Positions 10,354-19,031 of a stretch of 64,000 bases of DNA are shown one piece after another. The notes beneath the pieces are model-generated. The model saw nothing but the letters and a program-made list of their open reading frames with translations, did no database searches and was not told where the DNA came from. The stretch lies in the NCBI GenBank assembly GCA_930972465.1, contig CAKNHF010000001.1, positions 62,001 to 126,000 of the forward strand, written 5' to 3'. The DNA comes from an uncultured Lachnospiraceae bacterium (GTDB lineage: Bacteria; Bacillota; Clostridia; Lachnospirales; Lachnospiraceae). The first letter of the stretch is position 1; every line of letters begins with the position of its first letter. The translations under genes and the position numbers were made by a program.

Positions 10354-11150
10354 AGCGTCCAAACAGAATGGATAGACTTAAGAAAGTATTTATAGTAGGA
10401 ACGGTCATGGGCCTTGCGGCGGGCGCGGTTATCACTCTGGCGGCATCCAGGATCGCCTTTCATGCACGGGAGCGTTCGTTTACGGCGGAAAATGAGGAGC
10501 TGACAAAACAGAATGAAGAGCTGCAGGCAGAGGTATCCAGGGTGCAGGCCGTGGAGAACAGCGCTGAACTGCTGAAAAGCGATTCCGAGAACTGGGCGCT
10601 GGCTCTTGTGAATGAGGGACACCCTCTTGACACATCTTATGAGCCTGCGGAACTGACCGAGATCGAGTCAGAGCGCTCGGTGGATTCCAGAATTGCGGAG
10701 CCTCTGCAGAAGATGCTGGACGATGCCGCCCAGGAGGGGCTCAGTATGTATGTCGCTTCTGCATACCGGCCCTATGACAAACAGCGGGAAGTATTTAACG
10801 CGACAATGCAGGACTGGATCAACCAGGGGTATTCTCCGCTGAATTCCTATGATGAGACGAAAAAGTCCGTGGCTGTGCCGGGCACAAGCGAGCATGCGAC
10901 AGGACTGGCGGTGGATATCATCTCTTCGGAATATGAAGAACTGGATGACAGACAGGGAGATACAGATGAACAGAAGTGGCTTATGGAACACTGCTGGGAG
11001 TACGGATTTATCCTGCGTTATCCGGAAGATAAGGGTGACGTGACCGGAATTATATATGAGCCGTGGCATTACCGTTATGTGGGAGAGACGGCGGCCAAAG
11101 AGATCACGGAACAGGGGATCACACTGGAAGAATATGTCCTCGGTCAGTAG
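10350..11150 (+). CDS. D-alanyl-D-alanine carboxypeptidase, VanY/M15B family
   Basis: A membrane anchor at about residues 11-31 and a coiled coil at 42-66 precede the catalytic domain (about 95-260). The zinc and catalytic pattern is complete, with SEHATGLAVD (His182, Asp189) and EPWH (Glu237, His240). It probably trims D-Ala from peptidoglycan stem peptides outside the cell. The start overlaps the stop of the transferase gene (ATGA). No other vancomycin-resistance gene is nearby, so a housekeeping role is more likely than resistance. Confidence 0.88.
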   Translation: MKRPNRMDRLKKVFIVGTVMGLAAGAVITLAASRIAFHARERSFTAENEELTKQNEELQAEVSRVQAVENSAELLKSDSENWALALVNEGHPLDTSYEPAELTEIESERSVDSRIAEPLQKMLDDAAQEGLSMYVASAYRPYDKQREVFNATMQDWINQGYSPLNSYDETKKSVAVPGTSEHATGLAVDIISSEYEELDDRQGDTDEQKWLMEHCWEYGFILRYPEDKGDVTGIIYEPWHYRYVGETAAKEITEQGITLEEYVLGQ

Positions 11151-11231
11151 AAACTGCCGGGAGAATACAGATAAAGGAGAATATTTCTCCGGACGGAGTA
11201 TAAGGTAATTAGATACATAAGGAGGAAAACC

Positions 11232-12320
11232 ATGGAAGATTTAACATTTGGCGAACAGGTGAAGATCATACTTGGGCGAAAGGGCATGACGATCAAGGAA
11301 CTGGCAGAGACCATAGAGAAGCGTACCGGGAAGAAGATGTCCAGACAGAATCTGACGCAGAGGCTTGGCCGGGATAATTTTCAGGAGCAGGATATGCGGA
11401 TGATCGCTGCCATACTGGAATGCCCGTTTCAGCTGAGTATTATGGGCGGAGAATACGGGGGACATGCCGGACGGACTTCAGTGCGTCCGGAAAAGACAGC
11501 TGTGCATGAGGAAGAGTCTGTCCGGGAAGTACAGCGGCCGACTGAGACAGCAGAGACTTCTGCAGCGGCGCCGCAGGAAGACGCGGCTCCTGAGACGGAT
11601 AACACGGAGATCCGGGAAGAGGAGACGTACGCTGCGGAGGAAATACAGCCGGAGGAAGAGACAGTGGCGCCGGCAGAGGAAGAGAAGGAGACCATGAGCG
11701 GCGCGGAGGAAGCAGCTGCGGAGGAAACGGCAGAGAATATGCCGGAACAACAGGAGGCTTCCCCGGCCGGTGAAGAGACCGATGAGAGGGATATGACCAT
11801 CGGAGAGCTCTACGAGATACATGAGGAACTTTCTGAGCTGGAAGAAAATGCAAAGGCCGGCGAGCCCGTGGAGGCCATCAAGGAAGAACTTGAGAAGCCC
11901 AAGAAAGAACGGTTCCGCGCGGGGAATTTCTTCTTCCGGAGAAGACATGCGGATCAGGAGAAGAAAGAGGAGCCTGTGGAGGAGACAAGCCGGGAATCCG
12001 AGCCCGCAGCAGAGAAGAACAGCGAGCCGGAGGAGCAGAGCCGCCGGGAGCCGGTGAAGGAAGAGAAAAAATTCGAGCCGGTGATCTCCCATGAAGACGC
12101 AGAGGAGGACAGGGAGATCGGAGAGATCAATCCTTACACGGGGAGAGAATACCAGTCCAACAGTGTCAGGATGCATCCTTCCAGAATCGGTTATGTACAG
12201 GTATATGACAGAAGTATTCATAAATGGACAGATATGACGGAATGGGCATTTCTCGGATATCAGGAGCGGAAGAAAGCGCTCCTCGGGAAGGCATATGAGC
12301 CGCCGATCTATCTTGACTGA
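11232..12320 (+). CDS. HTH-like protein with long acidic linker
   Basis: The 362-residue protein has three parts. Residues 1-75 resemble a helix-turn-helix fold (GMTIKELAETI, then SRQNLTQRLGRDNFQEQDMR). Residues 76-290 are low-complexity, rich in Glu, Ala and Pro, and probably disordered. Residues about 290-362 form a conserved-looking tail (INPYTGREYQSN, YVQVYDRSIHKWTDMTEWAF). I do not recognise the family. The start has AAGGAGG at about 11219-11225. A terminator follows at 12354. Confidence 0.7.
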   Translation: MEDLTFGEQVKIILGRKGMTIKELAETIEKRTGKKMSRQNLTQRLGRDNFQEQDMRMIAAILECPFQLSIMGGEYGGHAGRTSVRPEKTAVHEEESVREVQRPTETAETSAAAPQEDAAPETDNTEIREEETYAAEEIQPEEETVAPAEEEKETMSGAEEAAAEETAENMPEQQEASPAGEETDERDMTIGELYEIHEELSELEENAKAGEPVEAIKEELEKPKKERFRAGNFFFRRRHADQEKKEEPVEETSRESEPAAEKNSEPEEQSRREPVKEEKKFEPVISHEDAEEDREIGEINPYTGREYQSNSVRMHPSRIGYVQVYDRSIHKWTDMTEWAFLGYQERKKALLGKAYEPPIYLD

Positions 12321-12353
12321 TCAGGTGAGGTGTCCGGTAAAACGGTTCAGGTT

Positions 12354-12407
12354 AGCGGCAGCGCCGGTGCGGGAAATATTCCCGGATACCGGCGCTGCCG
12401 CTGTTTT
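12354..12407 (+). terminator. Rho-independent terminator
   Basis: A perfect 15-bp stem (12354-12368 with 12388-12402), itself containing an inner CGGGAA/TTCCCG stem, is followed by GTTTT. It ends the acidic HTH gene and lies inside the longest open frame of the next gene, so that gene must start downstream of it. Confidence 0.88.
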
Positions 12408-12423
12408 AAACGGGAGAAAAACA

Positions 12424-13839
12424 ATGGAGAGAATGGAGTGGAAGAGGCTGCTTTCTCCCCGCAGAGCGAGAGAGCATGCAGGGCAGAGCAGAACGACGGA
12501 TTTAAGAAGTGAGTTCGAGAAAGATTACCACAGAATCATAGGAAGCGCGTCTTTCCGGCGCCTGCAGGACAAAACACAGGTGTTTCCGCTGGACAGGAGC
12601 GATTTCATCCGCACAAGGCTGACACATTCGCTGGAAGTGGCCTCCCTGGGGAAATCCCTGGGCCAGAATATCGGCGAGAATATCCTGAAGGAGGGGAAGG
12701 ATCCGGGGTTCACGCCGAGAATGCGGGAGGATATCTCCCATATTCTGGAGTGTGCGGGCCTGATCCATGATATTGGAAATCCGCCTTTCGGACATTTCGG
12801 CGAACTGGCGATCCGGGAGTGGTTTGTAAGGAATCTGCCGAAGCTTACATTCTGCGGACAGAGAGTGGAGGAGATGCTGGATGAGCAGATGAAGGAGGAT
12901 TTCTTTCATTTCGAGGGAAATGCACAGGCTCTCCGCCTGGTGACAAAACTGCATTATCTTGTGGATGAGCATGGAATGAATCTGACTTATGCCCTTCTGG
13001 GTACGATTGTGAAATATCCTGTCCCGTCCACCGGGATAGACCCGGAGAGCGGAGATATCAGGAACAGAAAAATGGGATACTACCGCGCAGATGAGGAGAC
13101 GTTCCGAAAGATCACCGAAGCCACAGGAACAGGAGATCGCCGGCATCCTCTGGCTTTCATTCTGGAAGCCGCCGATGATCTGGCGTACAAGACGGCGGAT
13201 ATCGAGGATGCATTTGTCAAGGGGTTCATCACATACAGTGCGCTGGAGAGAGAACTGAAGACGCTGGGAGAGGACAGCGCCGGATGCGCGTTTCACCCGC
13301 TGGAAAAGCTTCGGCAGCTCTATGAACGCGGCATGAGCAAGTCTGTGGATAATCCGGAATCCTATGCGGTGAAAAACTGGATCGTGAGAGCACAGGGATT
13401 TCTGATCAGCTGTGCGACATATGGTTTTACATCGAATTATGACGCAATCATGGAGGGGAGCTTCGGGAAGGATCTGTTCTACGGAACGTACGGAGAGAAA
13501 CTGATGGAGCTTCTGGGGGATATGGCTTACCGGTATGTGTTTTCTTCCCGCGCGATCTATAAGATGGAACTGACGGAGTCGGCAATTCTTGATTTCCTTA
13601 TGGACCGGCTTGTGCGGGCGGTGCTGTATTATGACACAGATGTGCATCAGGACGCCATTGACAGCCGCGTCGTATCTTTCATCTCGGATAATTACAAGAA
13701 TGCATACCGGCTGCAGGCAGAGGGGAGAAGCGAGGCGGAAAGACTGTATCTCCGCCTGCTTCTTGTGACAGACTATGTGTGCGGAATGACAGACAGCTAT
13801 GCAAAGCGTCTGTATCAGGAGATGAACGGGATCATTTAG
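12424..13839 (+). CDS. dgt: Deoxyguanosinetriphosphate triphosphohydrolase (dGTPase-like)
   Basis: HD-domain enzymes of this family split dGTP or other dNTPs to the nucleoside and triphosphate. The HD motif is visible as His68 (TRLTHSLEVASLG), His115-Asp116 (LIHDIGNPPFGH) and a later Asp (AADDLAYKTADIEDA, near residue 246). The ATG at 12424, after a GGGAG, gives 471 residues, close to the long bacterial dGTPase class. The longer frame upstream crosses a terminator. It converges on, and overlaps by eight bases, the next gene. Confidence 0.88.
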   Translation: MERMEWKRLLSPRRAREHAGQSRTTDLRSEFEKDYHRIIGSASFRRLQDKTQVFPLDRSDFIRTRLTHSLEVASLGKSLGQNIGENILKEGKDPGFTPRMREDISHILECAGLIHDIGNPPFGHFGELAIREWFVRNLPKLTFCGQRVEEMLDEQMKEDFFHFEGNAQALRLVTKLHYLVDEHGMNLTYALLGTIVKYPVPSTGIDPESGDIRNRKMGYYRADEETFRKITEATGTGDRRHPLAFILEAADDLAYKTADIEDAFVKGFITYSALERELKTLGEDSAGCAFHPLEKLRQLYERGMSKSVDNPESYAVKNWIVRAQGFLISCATYGFTSNYDAIMEGSFGKDLFYGTYGEKLMELLGDMAYRYVFSSRAIYKMELTESAILDFLMDRLVRAVLYYDTDVHQDAIDSRVVSFISDNYKNAYRLQAEGRSEAERLYLRLLLVTDYVCGMTDSYAKRLYQEMNGII

Positions 13840-14887
13840 TTTCTCCGGAGTCAAGATAGCGGCACCAGTGACCGAAGTCTTCTCCGTCACTGCGCTCATC
13901 ACCGGAAAGTCCGATCGTGTCGGCGTAATCGCGGGTGAACTGGGGGAAACCGAACAGATCGGCAGCCCGTGCCTCTCTCGGGTGGTAGATTCCCGGAACT
14001 CCCAGCCACATATGGCCGTCTTCCTCCACGAGAAGTAGATGATTGTAGTTGTGATATCCGTGAAGCAGAAAACTGTTGTTGGCAAGAAACCAGAAACGTC
14101 TCGGGAGTGAGGAAATGTCCGAGCGCTGTATTTTTTTCGCTCTGGGACCTTCACTGGTCCGGCCCTCCGGTGTGACGGAAGAAATTTCCTCTGAAGACAC
14201 AGGTGCTCTGTCTCCGGGCGTGGGATCCTCCGTCTCTTCCTGATCGGCCGCGGGTTCTGACTCCGGCGGAAGGGAGGGCTCTGTGACTGCAGATTCGGGC
14301 GGGAGAATCTGTTCCGAATCGCCGGAGGAGGGAAGAGATTCTTCTCTGTTTTCTTCCGGCTCTTTCGCGGAATTCTGCTCCCCGGAATTTCCGTTCTGCA
14401 GCGGTTCGGCGACAGGGGATGCCGTATCTGCCGGGGCTTCCGGCTCCTCAGAACTTTCGCCGGGAGGAGCAGGAGCCTCTGAGACAGAGGGCTCACGGAG
14501 AGGCGCCCGCAGGAGATCAATGTCCGCGGGAAGAATACTCTCTGATGCGGCCCAGAAGACCGGTGATGATTCACCGGGAAGCCGCAGCAGGAATCCGTCG
14601 ATTTCGGGAAGGGGATGCCCTTCCGGGAATACGGATTCCGAGACGGGGAGCCGGGCTGACACAGACCTTCTGAAGCAGGTCAGCGTGGCGATCTGGGCGC
14701 CGGATACTTTTCCTTTTCCGGCACAAAAGGCAAAGAGCTCGAGCGAAGCCCCGTTGCCGGCCGGGATGCCGCGGATGTGTATCTGAAGGATACAGGAGTG
14801 ATAGTGCCGTGAGATTTTCAGAAAGCCCACATTTCTTCTGCGCTGCTTATTTTCGTATTCATAGAAATAATAGATACCGGGATTCAT
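13832..14887 (-). CDS. Hypothetical protein with Pro/Glu-rich linker
   Basis: The 351-residue protein has an N-terminal part (1-120) with a beta-rich look (RRRNVGFLKISRHYHSCILQ), then about 125 residues rich in Pro, Glu and Ser, and a C-terminal block with conserved aromatic motifs (RRFWFLANNSFLLHGYHNY, WLGVPGIYHPREARAADLF). I recall similar C-terminal blocks in hypothetical Lachnospiraceae proteins but cannot name a function. It is transcribed toward the dGTPase gene and shares a 115-base divergent gap with tadA. Confidence 0.65.
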   Translation of the reverse strand: MNPGIYYFYEYENKQRRRNVGFLKISRHYHSCILQIHIRGIPAGNGASLELFAFCAGKGKVSGAQIATLTCFRRSVSARLPVSESVFPEGHPLPEIDGFLLRLPGESSPVFWAASESILPADIDLLRAPLREPSVSEAPAPPGESSEEPEAPADTASPVAEPLQNGNSGEQNSAKEPEENREESLPSSGDSEQILPPESAVTEPSLPPESEPAADQEETEDPTPGDRAPVSSEEISSVTPEGRTSEGPRAKKIQRSDISSLPRRFWFLANNSFLLHGYHNYNHLLLVEEDGHMWLGVPGIYHPREARAADLFGFPQFTRDYADTIGLSGDERSDGEDFGHWCRYLDSGETK

Positions 14888-15002
14888 AGTTTACCTCGGG
14901 TCCTGTCTCTTTTGTGTTTAGTCTATTCGCCGGGAGCGGGAAAAAGAACCGGGTCTTGCATGTGCCGCAGCAGAAACAGTTTATTCAGAAAGGAAAACAG
15001 AG

Positions 15003-15497
15003 ATGGAAGATTTGATTCAGGAACAGGACCGAACAGATGAAAAATATATGAGAGAGGCTATCCGCCAGGCAAAGAAGGCATATGCGCTGAATGAGACGCC
15101 CATCGGCTGTGTGATCGTTCATGAAGGGAAGATCATCGGCCGGGGATACAATCGGCGGAATACGGACAAAAGTCCTCTTTCCCACGCGGAGATTTCCGCA
15201 ATAAAAAAAGCGAGCAAAAAAATCGGAGACTGGAGGCTTGAAGACTGCACTCTGTATGTGACGCTGGAGCCGTGCCAGATGTGCGCCGGGGCCATCGTAC
15301 AGTCGAGAATTCCACGGGTAGTGGTCGGCTGCATGAACCCCAAGGCAGGCTGCGCAGGATCCATACTGAACATTCTTCAGATGGAACAGTTCAATCATCA
15401 GGCGGAACTGAAGACAGGGGTTCTGGAGGAAGAATGCAGCGGTATGATGAAACAGTTTTTCCGGGAACTGAGGGAGAAAAAAAAGAGAGAAAAATAA
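15003..15497 (+). CDS. tadA: tRNA-specific adenosine deaminase
   Basis: TadA converts A34 to inosine in the anticodon of tRNA-Arg. The zinc site is clear, with HAE at 61-63 and PCxxC at 90-94 (Cys91 and Cys94). The length of 164 residues is normal. The ATG has an AGGA-type site at about 14990-14994. The stop codon abuts the left arm of the palindromic repeat. The SRP RNA gene lies just beyond on the opposite strand, a neighbour often seen beside tadA in Firmicutes. Confidence 0.92.
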   Translation: MEDLIQEQDRTDEKYMREAIRQAKKAYALNETPIGCVIVHEGKIIGRGYNRRNTDKSPLSHAEISAIKKASKKIGDWRLEDCTLYVTLEPCQMCAGAIVQSRIPRVVVGCMNPKAGCAGSILNILQMEQFNHQAELKTGVLEEECSGMMKQFFRELREKKKREK

Positions 15498-15572
15498 AAA
15501 GGGGACAGGCCCCAATGCGCACCGTTTTCTGAATATTCTGAATACGGTGCGCATTGGGGCCTGTCCCCTTTT
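15497..15572. repeat. Full copy of a dispersed perfect palindrome
   Basis: The arms at 15497-15525 and 15544-15572 are perfect 29-base inverted repeats around an 18-base AT-rich centre. Each arm has its own GGGG...CCCC mini-hairpin. The outer AAAA/TTTT ends make it work as a terminator in both directions, between tadA and the oppositely oriented SRP RNA gene. A related half copy sits between atpG and atpD. Confidence 0.85.
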
Positions 15573-15607
15573 AAAAATTCCGGGATATGCCGCGGCACAT
15601 CCCGGAA
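15573..15607 (-). terminator. Terminator of the SRP RNA gene
   Basis: Read on the minus strand, a stem of TTCCGGGAT (pairing 15599-15607 with 15578-15586) is followed by TTTTT (complement of 15573-15577). Confidence 0.75.
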
Positions 15608-15619
15608 ATAATTTCTTTT

Positions 15620-15884
15620 TTACGTGCATTGCGCTTCGAACTCGGCTAACAGGCGTTACCCCGGCAGTTAACTCAGCCCAGGCACCCTCACGGCACCCGG
15701 AAGCTCCTGCTTAGTGCTGCTCCGTTCCCGACCTGACACGGTTCACAGGTTCCCGTCGCGTAAGACCCGGACATCAACGCCACTTACCGGGGGCAGCCCT
15801 GCCGGCTGTCGCCCTCCGCGCAATATCACCCCTGCTATAGCGGATTGCAGGTACAAGGTACCGCTAACACCCCGGCTGCACGAG
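15620..15884 (-). ncRNA. ffs: Signal recognition particle RNA (large Firmicutes type)
   Basis: The minus strand holds the conserved SRP domain IV loop, reading GTCAGGTCGGGAACGGAGCA near 15720-15742, flanked by the GTGAACC and CACTAAG strands. The length of about 265 bases and the extra 5' domain (GCGGTACCTTGTACC followed by AATCCGCTATAGC) match the long SRP RNA with an Alu domain. Ends are estimated from the promoter and terminator. Confidence 0.9.
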
Positions 15885-15889
15885 TCTTA

Positions 15890-15918
15890 ATTTTACATGG
15901 TTTTAAGGGAAATGTCAA
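15890..15918 (-). promoter_or_regulatory. Sigma-A promoter of the SRP RNA gene
   Basis: On the minus strand, TTGACA (15918-15913) and TAAAAT (15895-15890) are 17 bases apart. Transcription would begin near 15883. Confidence 0.85.
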
Positions 15919-15937
15919 TGGATGGACGGAAAAGAAA

Positions 15938-15966
15938 TTGCCGGATGTGAAAATAAATGATAAAAT
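15938..15966 (+). promoter_or_regulatory. Probable promoter of the radical-SAM gene
   Basis: TTGCCG (15938-15943) and TAAAAT (15961-15966) are separated by 17 bases, about 70 bases before the ATG at 16039. Confidence 0.6.
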
Positions 15967-16038
15967 CAGTGTGCTGAAAGAAAATCGATAATCCATACAG
16001 CAGGGGAAAAATAACAGCAGAACGGGGGCGTTTTAATC

Positions 16039-17766
16039 ATGAAGATCCTGCTTGCGGCCATCAATGCGAAATACATTCACTCGAATCTGGCGGTCTACAG
16101 CCTGCGCGCATATGCGAACCGGTATGCTGGAGAGATCCGGATAAAAGAATATACGATCAACCAGCCTCTGGACGGGATACTTATGGATCTGTACGAGGAG
16201 AAGCCCGATGTGATCTGCTTCTCATGTTATCTCTGGAACATCACCTGTGTGGAACAGCTGCTTGCGGAAATCCCGAAAGTCCTGCCGGATACAAGACTCT
16301 GGCTTGGCGGACCGGAGGTCTCCTGGAACGCAGTGGAAATACTGAAAAGATATCCTGCTGTGGAAGGAGTCATGTGCGGTGAGGGTGAGGAGACATTTCT
16401 TGAACTGACGGACTATTTCCACGGTTGTGGAAGAGATCTCTCCGACATCCGGGGAATCGCATACAGACTGCCGGGACAGCTGCCTTCAGTGACCGGATCC
16501 CGTCCGGCCATAGACTTAAGCAGCATTCCCTTTGTGTACGGAAATACAGAGAATTTTAAAAACCGGATCATCTATTACGAATCCAGCCGGGGATGTCCGT
16601 TTTCCTGCAGCTACTGCCTGTCCTCCGTGGACAGATGTCTCCGCTTCCGGGATCTTGAGCTTGTGAAAAAAGAACTGCAGTTTTTCATTGACCATGAGGT
16701 GCCCCAGGTAAAATTTGTGGACCGTACGTTTAACTGCCGCCATGATCACGCAATGGCGGTATGGTCCTATATTGTGGAACATGACAGGGGAAAGACGAAC
16801 TTTCATTTTGAGATTGCGGCAGATCTGCTGAATGAGGAAGAAATCCGGCTCATAAAGAGCATGCGGCCCGGTCTGATCCAGCTTGAGATCGGAGTCCAGT
16901 CCACCAATGAGCGTACGATCCGCGAAATCCGGAGAACAATGAAGACGGAACGCGTCAGGAAAGTGACGGCCGCTGTCCGTGAAAACCGGAATGTACATCA
17001 GCACCTGGATCTGATCGCGGGGCTTCCGTGGGAGGATTGCGAAAGCTTTGCGGCATCCTTTAATGACGTGTACGGGATGAGGCCGGAACAGCTTCAGCTC
17101 GGCTTCCTGAAAGTGCTCAAAGGCTCTCTGATGCATGAAAAGGCGGAGGAGTACGGGCTGCTCTATCAGGACAGGCCTCCATACGAAGTGCTTTCGACAC
17201 GCTGGCTTTCCTACGGGGATGTGATACGGCTCAAAAAAGTGGAAGAGATGGTGGAGGTATATTATAACAGCGCACAGTTTGTGAATACCATGAGGGAGCT
17301 GGAGTCAGAGTTCCCCTCCCCTTTTGCGATGTATGAGGCACTGGCCGGATATTACGGGGAAAACGGTCTCTTTGACATAAGTCATTCCCGCATCGCAAGG
17401 TACGAGATCCTGTACCGTTTCATCTGCGGGCTGGGTGTGAAAAATCCGGAAGAATACCGGGAGTGGTTGACATTGGATATGTATTTGAGAGATAATGTGA
17501 GAAACCGTCCCGAATTTCTGGGAGAAAATACCGTCACAAAGGACGAGGCGGCGCAGTTTTACAGGATGGAGGCCCGGGAGCACTGCTGGCTCAGAGATTA
17601 TGAAGGATATGACAGCCGCCAGATGCGCAAAATGACACATCTGGAGCGAATCCGGGGAAAACTGCTTCTCTTTGATTACAGGAAGAGAGATCCGCTGACA
17701 GGAGACGCGGCTGTATGTGAAGTCAGTGTCCGGTATGAAGGGACGAGGAAGGATGACAGAGAATGA
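16039..17766 (+). CDS. B12-binding-domain radical SAM protein
   Basis: The 575-residue protein has an N-terminal cobalamin-binding Rossmann-type domain (about 1-130, with LWLGGPEVSW and MCGEGEETF) and a radical-SAM core whose CxxxCxxC motif is at Cys186, Cys190 and Cys193. The C-terminal third (about 380-560) resembles the DUF4080 region found in this subgroup. Such proteins act by radical chemistry, but the substrate is unknown. The gene overlaps the following 33-residue membrane peptide by ATGA. Confidence 0.85.
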   Translation: MKILLAAINAKYIHSNLAVYSLRAYANRYAGEIRIKEYTINQPLDGILMDLYEEKPDVICFSCYLWNITCVEQLLAEIPKVLPDTRLWLGGPEVSWNAVEILKRYPAVEGVMCGEGEETFLELTDYFHGCGRDLSDIRGIAYRLPGQLPSVTGSRPAIDLSSIPFVYGNTENFKNRIIYYESSRGCPFSCSYCLSSVDRCLRFRDLELVKKELQFFIDHEVPQVKFVDRTFNCRHDHAMAVWSYIVEHDRGKTNFHFEIAADLLNEEEIRLIKSMRPGLIQLEIGVQSTNERTIREIRRTMKTERVRKVTAAVRENRNVHQHLDLIAGLPWEDCESFAASFNDVYGMRPEQLQLGFLKVLKGSLMHEKAEEYGLLYQDRPPYEVLSTRWLSYGDVIRLKKVEEMVEVYYNSAQFVNTMRELESEFPSPFAMYEALAGYYGENGLFDISHSRIARYEILYRFICGLGVKNPEEYREWLTLDMYLRDNVRNRPEFLGENTVTKDEAAQFYRMEAREHCWLRDYEGYDSRQMRKMTHLERIRGKLLLFDYRKRDPLTGDAAVCEVSVRYEGTRKDDRE

Positions 17767-17864
17767 ATTTCTATGATAAAAAAATAAGACGGATCATATC
17801 TATTATTATCATGGTCATCATTGTCGCCATGATCGCTACAATGGTGATACCATATCTCGTGTAG
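17763..17864 (+). CDS. 33-residue membrane peptide
   Basis: An ATG at 17763 opens a 33-codon frame reading MNFYDKKIRRIISIII and ending MVIPYLV. It has a basic N-terminus and one long hydrophobic helix, so a single-pass membrane peptide is likely. The ATGA overlap with the radical-SAM gene argues for real translation by coupling. I do not recognise its function. Confidence 0.65.
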   Translation: MNFYDKKIRRIISIIIMVIIVAMIATMVIPYLV

Positions 17865-17918
17865 CGGAGAAAGCACGGAACCAGGAGCGATAATAATTAC
17901 AGAAGGAAGATCGGAAAA

Positions 17919-18959
17919 ATGGCGATGAAACCCGGCAATGTATCACAGACCGCATGGAGAAGGTCTGTGGGAAAACAGTTTCATATGAGACATCCGGAGA
18001 CGGTATCCTCTCTGTCCAGAGAAAGCAGATATGCAGTCATTGAGAACACCGGAGATACGTGCACTGTATGCGCGGGCGCGTCTGCGTACGGAAGCGGGGG
18101 GATGACCGCGTATTATGCCGTGCTTGAGGCGGCGGGCAATGTGGCGTCCGGAGGCGCTCTTCCCACAGAAGTATCTCTGGGAATACTGCTTCCGGCGGAA
18201 TCGGATGAGGAGATACTGAGACAGACTGCGGAGGGGGCGGAGGCGGCATGCAGGAAGATGAATCTTCAGGCAGCCTGTGTCCGGGCAGAGGTTTCCCCAT
18301 CTGTTTCAGATATCATAGTTACCGCAGAGGCAGCAGGGACTGCAGAGAAGACGGCATGCGCCGGCCTGAAGGGAATGCGGCCGGGACAGGAGATCCTTCT
18401 CTGCGGATATGTGGCTCTGGAAGGCACGCTCCGGATCGTGGAAGAAGCGGAGGAAGAACTGAAGAAACGCTTTGTTCCTTCCTTTCTCGACGGCACGAAG
18501 GGGCTGGCAGAGGAACTTGTCACAGCTGACATGATTCGAAAGGCATGCGGACTGAAGATGACGGAGAACGGCGGGGTGCGCCCGTGTGTCACTGCAGTCC
18601 GGCAGATCGGAAGCGGGGGAATCCTGGCGGCTCTGTGGGATATGGCGGAGATGTCGGGAACCGGTCTGGAAGCGGACATGCACAGGATGACTCTTCGTCA
18701 GGAGACCGTGGAGATCTGCGAGTATTTTCAGCTGAATCCCTATCAGATGACTTCGTCCGGCAGCTTTCTTCTGGCGGCGGATCATGCGGAAGAAGTAATA
18801 GAAGTTCTTGAGAAGGCCGGCGCGCGAGCCGGAAGGCTTGGGGTTGCCAGAGCCGGGCGGGCAAAGGTGATCACAAGCGGAGAAGAGGTAAGATATCTGG
18901 ACCGTCCCGCGCCGGATGAGCTTATGCGCTGGTGGGGGACACGTCCGGTTTCAGAATAA
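17919..18959 (+). CDS. AIR-synthase-related (HypE/PurM-like) protein
   Basis: The 346-residue protein resembles the PurM/HypE/SelD superfamily, with a Gly-rich early segment (GASAYGSGGMTAYYAVLEAAGNVASGG) and a C-terminal domain containing GSGGILAALWDMAE and TSSGSFLLAA. HypE-like proteins of this kind use ATP to activate carbonyl or related groups. No hydrogenase gene is nearby and catalytic residues could not be checked, so it may be a stand-alone relative. It lies 55 bases after the membrane peptide and may share its transcript. Confidence 0.65.
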   Translation: MAMKPGNVSQTAWRRSVGKQFHMRHPETVSSLSRESRYAVIENTGDTCTVCAGASAYGSGGMTAYYAVLEAAGNVASGGALPTEVSLGILLPAESDEEILRQTAEGAEAACRKMNLQAACVRAEVSPSVSDIIVTAEAAGTAEKTACAGLKGMRPGQEILLCGYVALEGTLRIVEEAEEELKKRFVPSFLDGTKGLAEELVTADMIRKACGLKMTENGGVRPCVTAVRQIGSGGILAALWDMAEMSGTGLEADMHRMTLRQETVEICEYFQLNPYQMTSSGSFLLAADHAEEVIEVLEKAGARAGRLGVARAGRAKVITSGEEVRYLDRPAPDELMRWWGTRPVSE

Positions 18960-19031
18960 TAGTTTAAAAATTATAACAGTGCAGGGGAAGCACGGATTCT
19001 GCTGCATAATCTGATTTAGGAGGTATACGAC

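Noticed and set aside
12295-12423. N-terminal extension of the dGTPase
   Set aside because: It contains a complete Rho-independent terminator of the upstream gene.
12502-14574. A 690-codon open frame on the minus strand
   Set aside because: It is antisense to the well-supported dGTPase gene and the next hypothetical gene, has no family motif and is rich in Arg, Pro and Ser as expected of a shadow frame.
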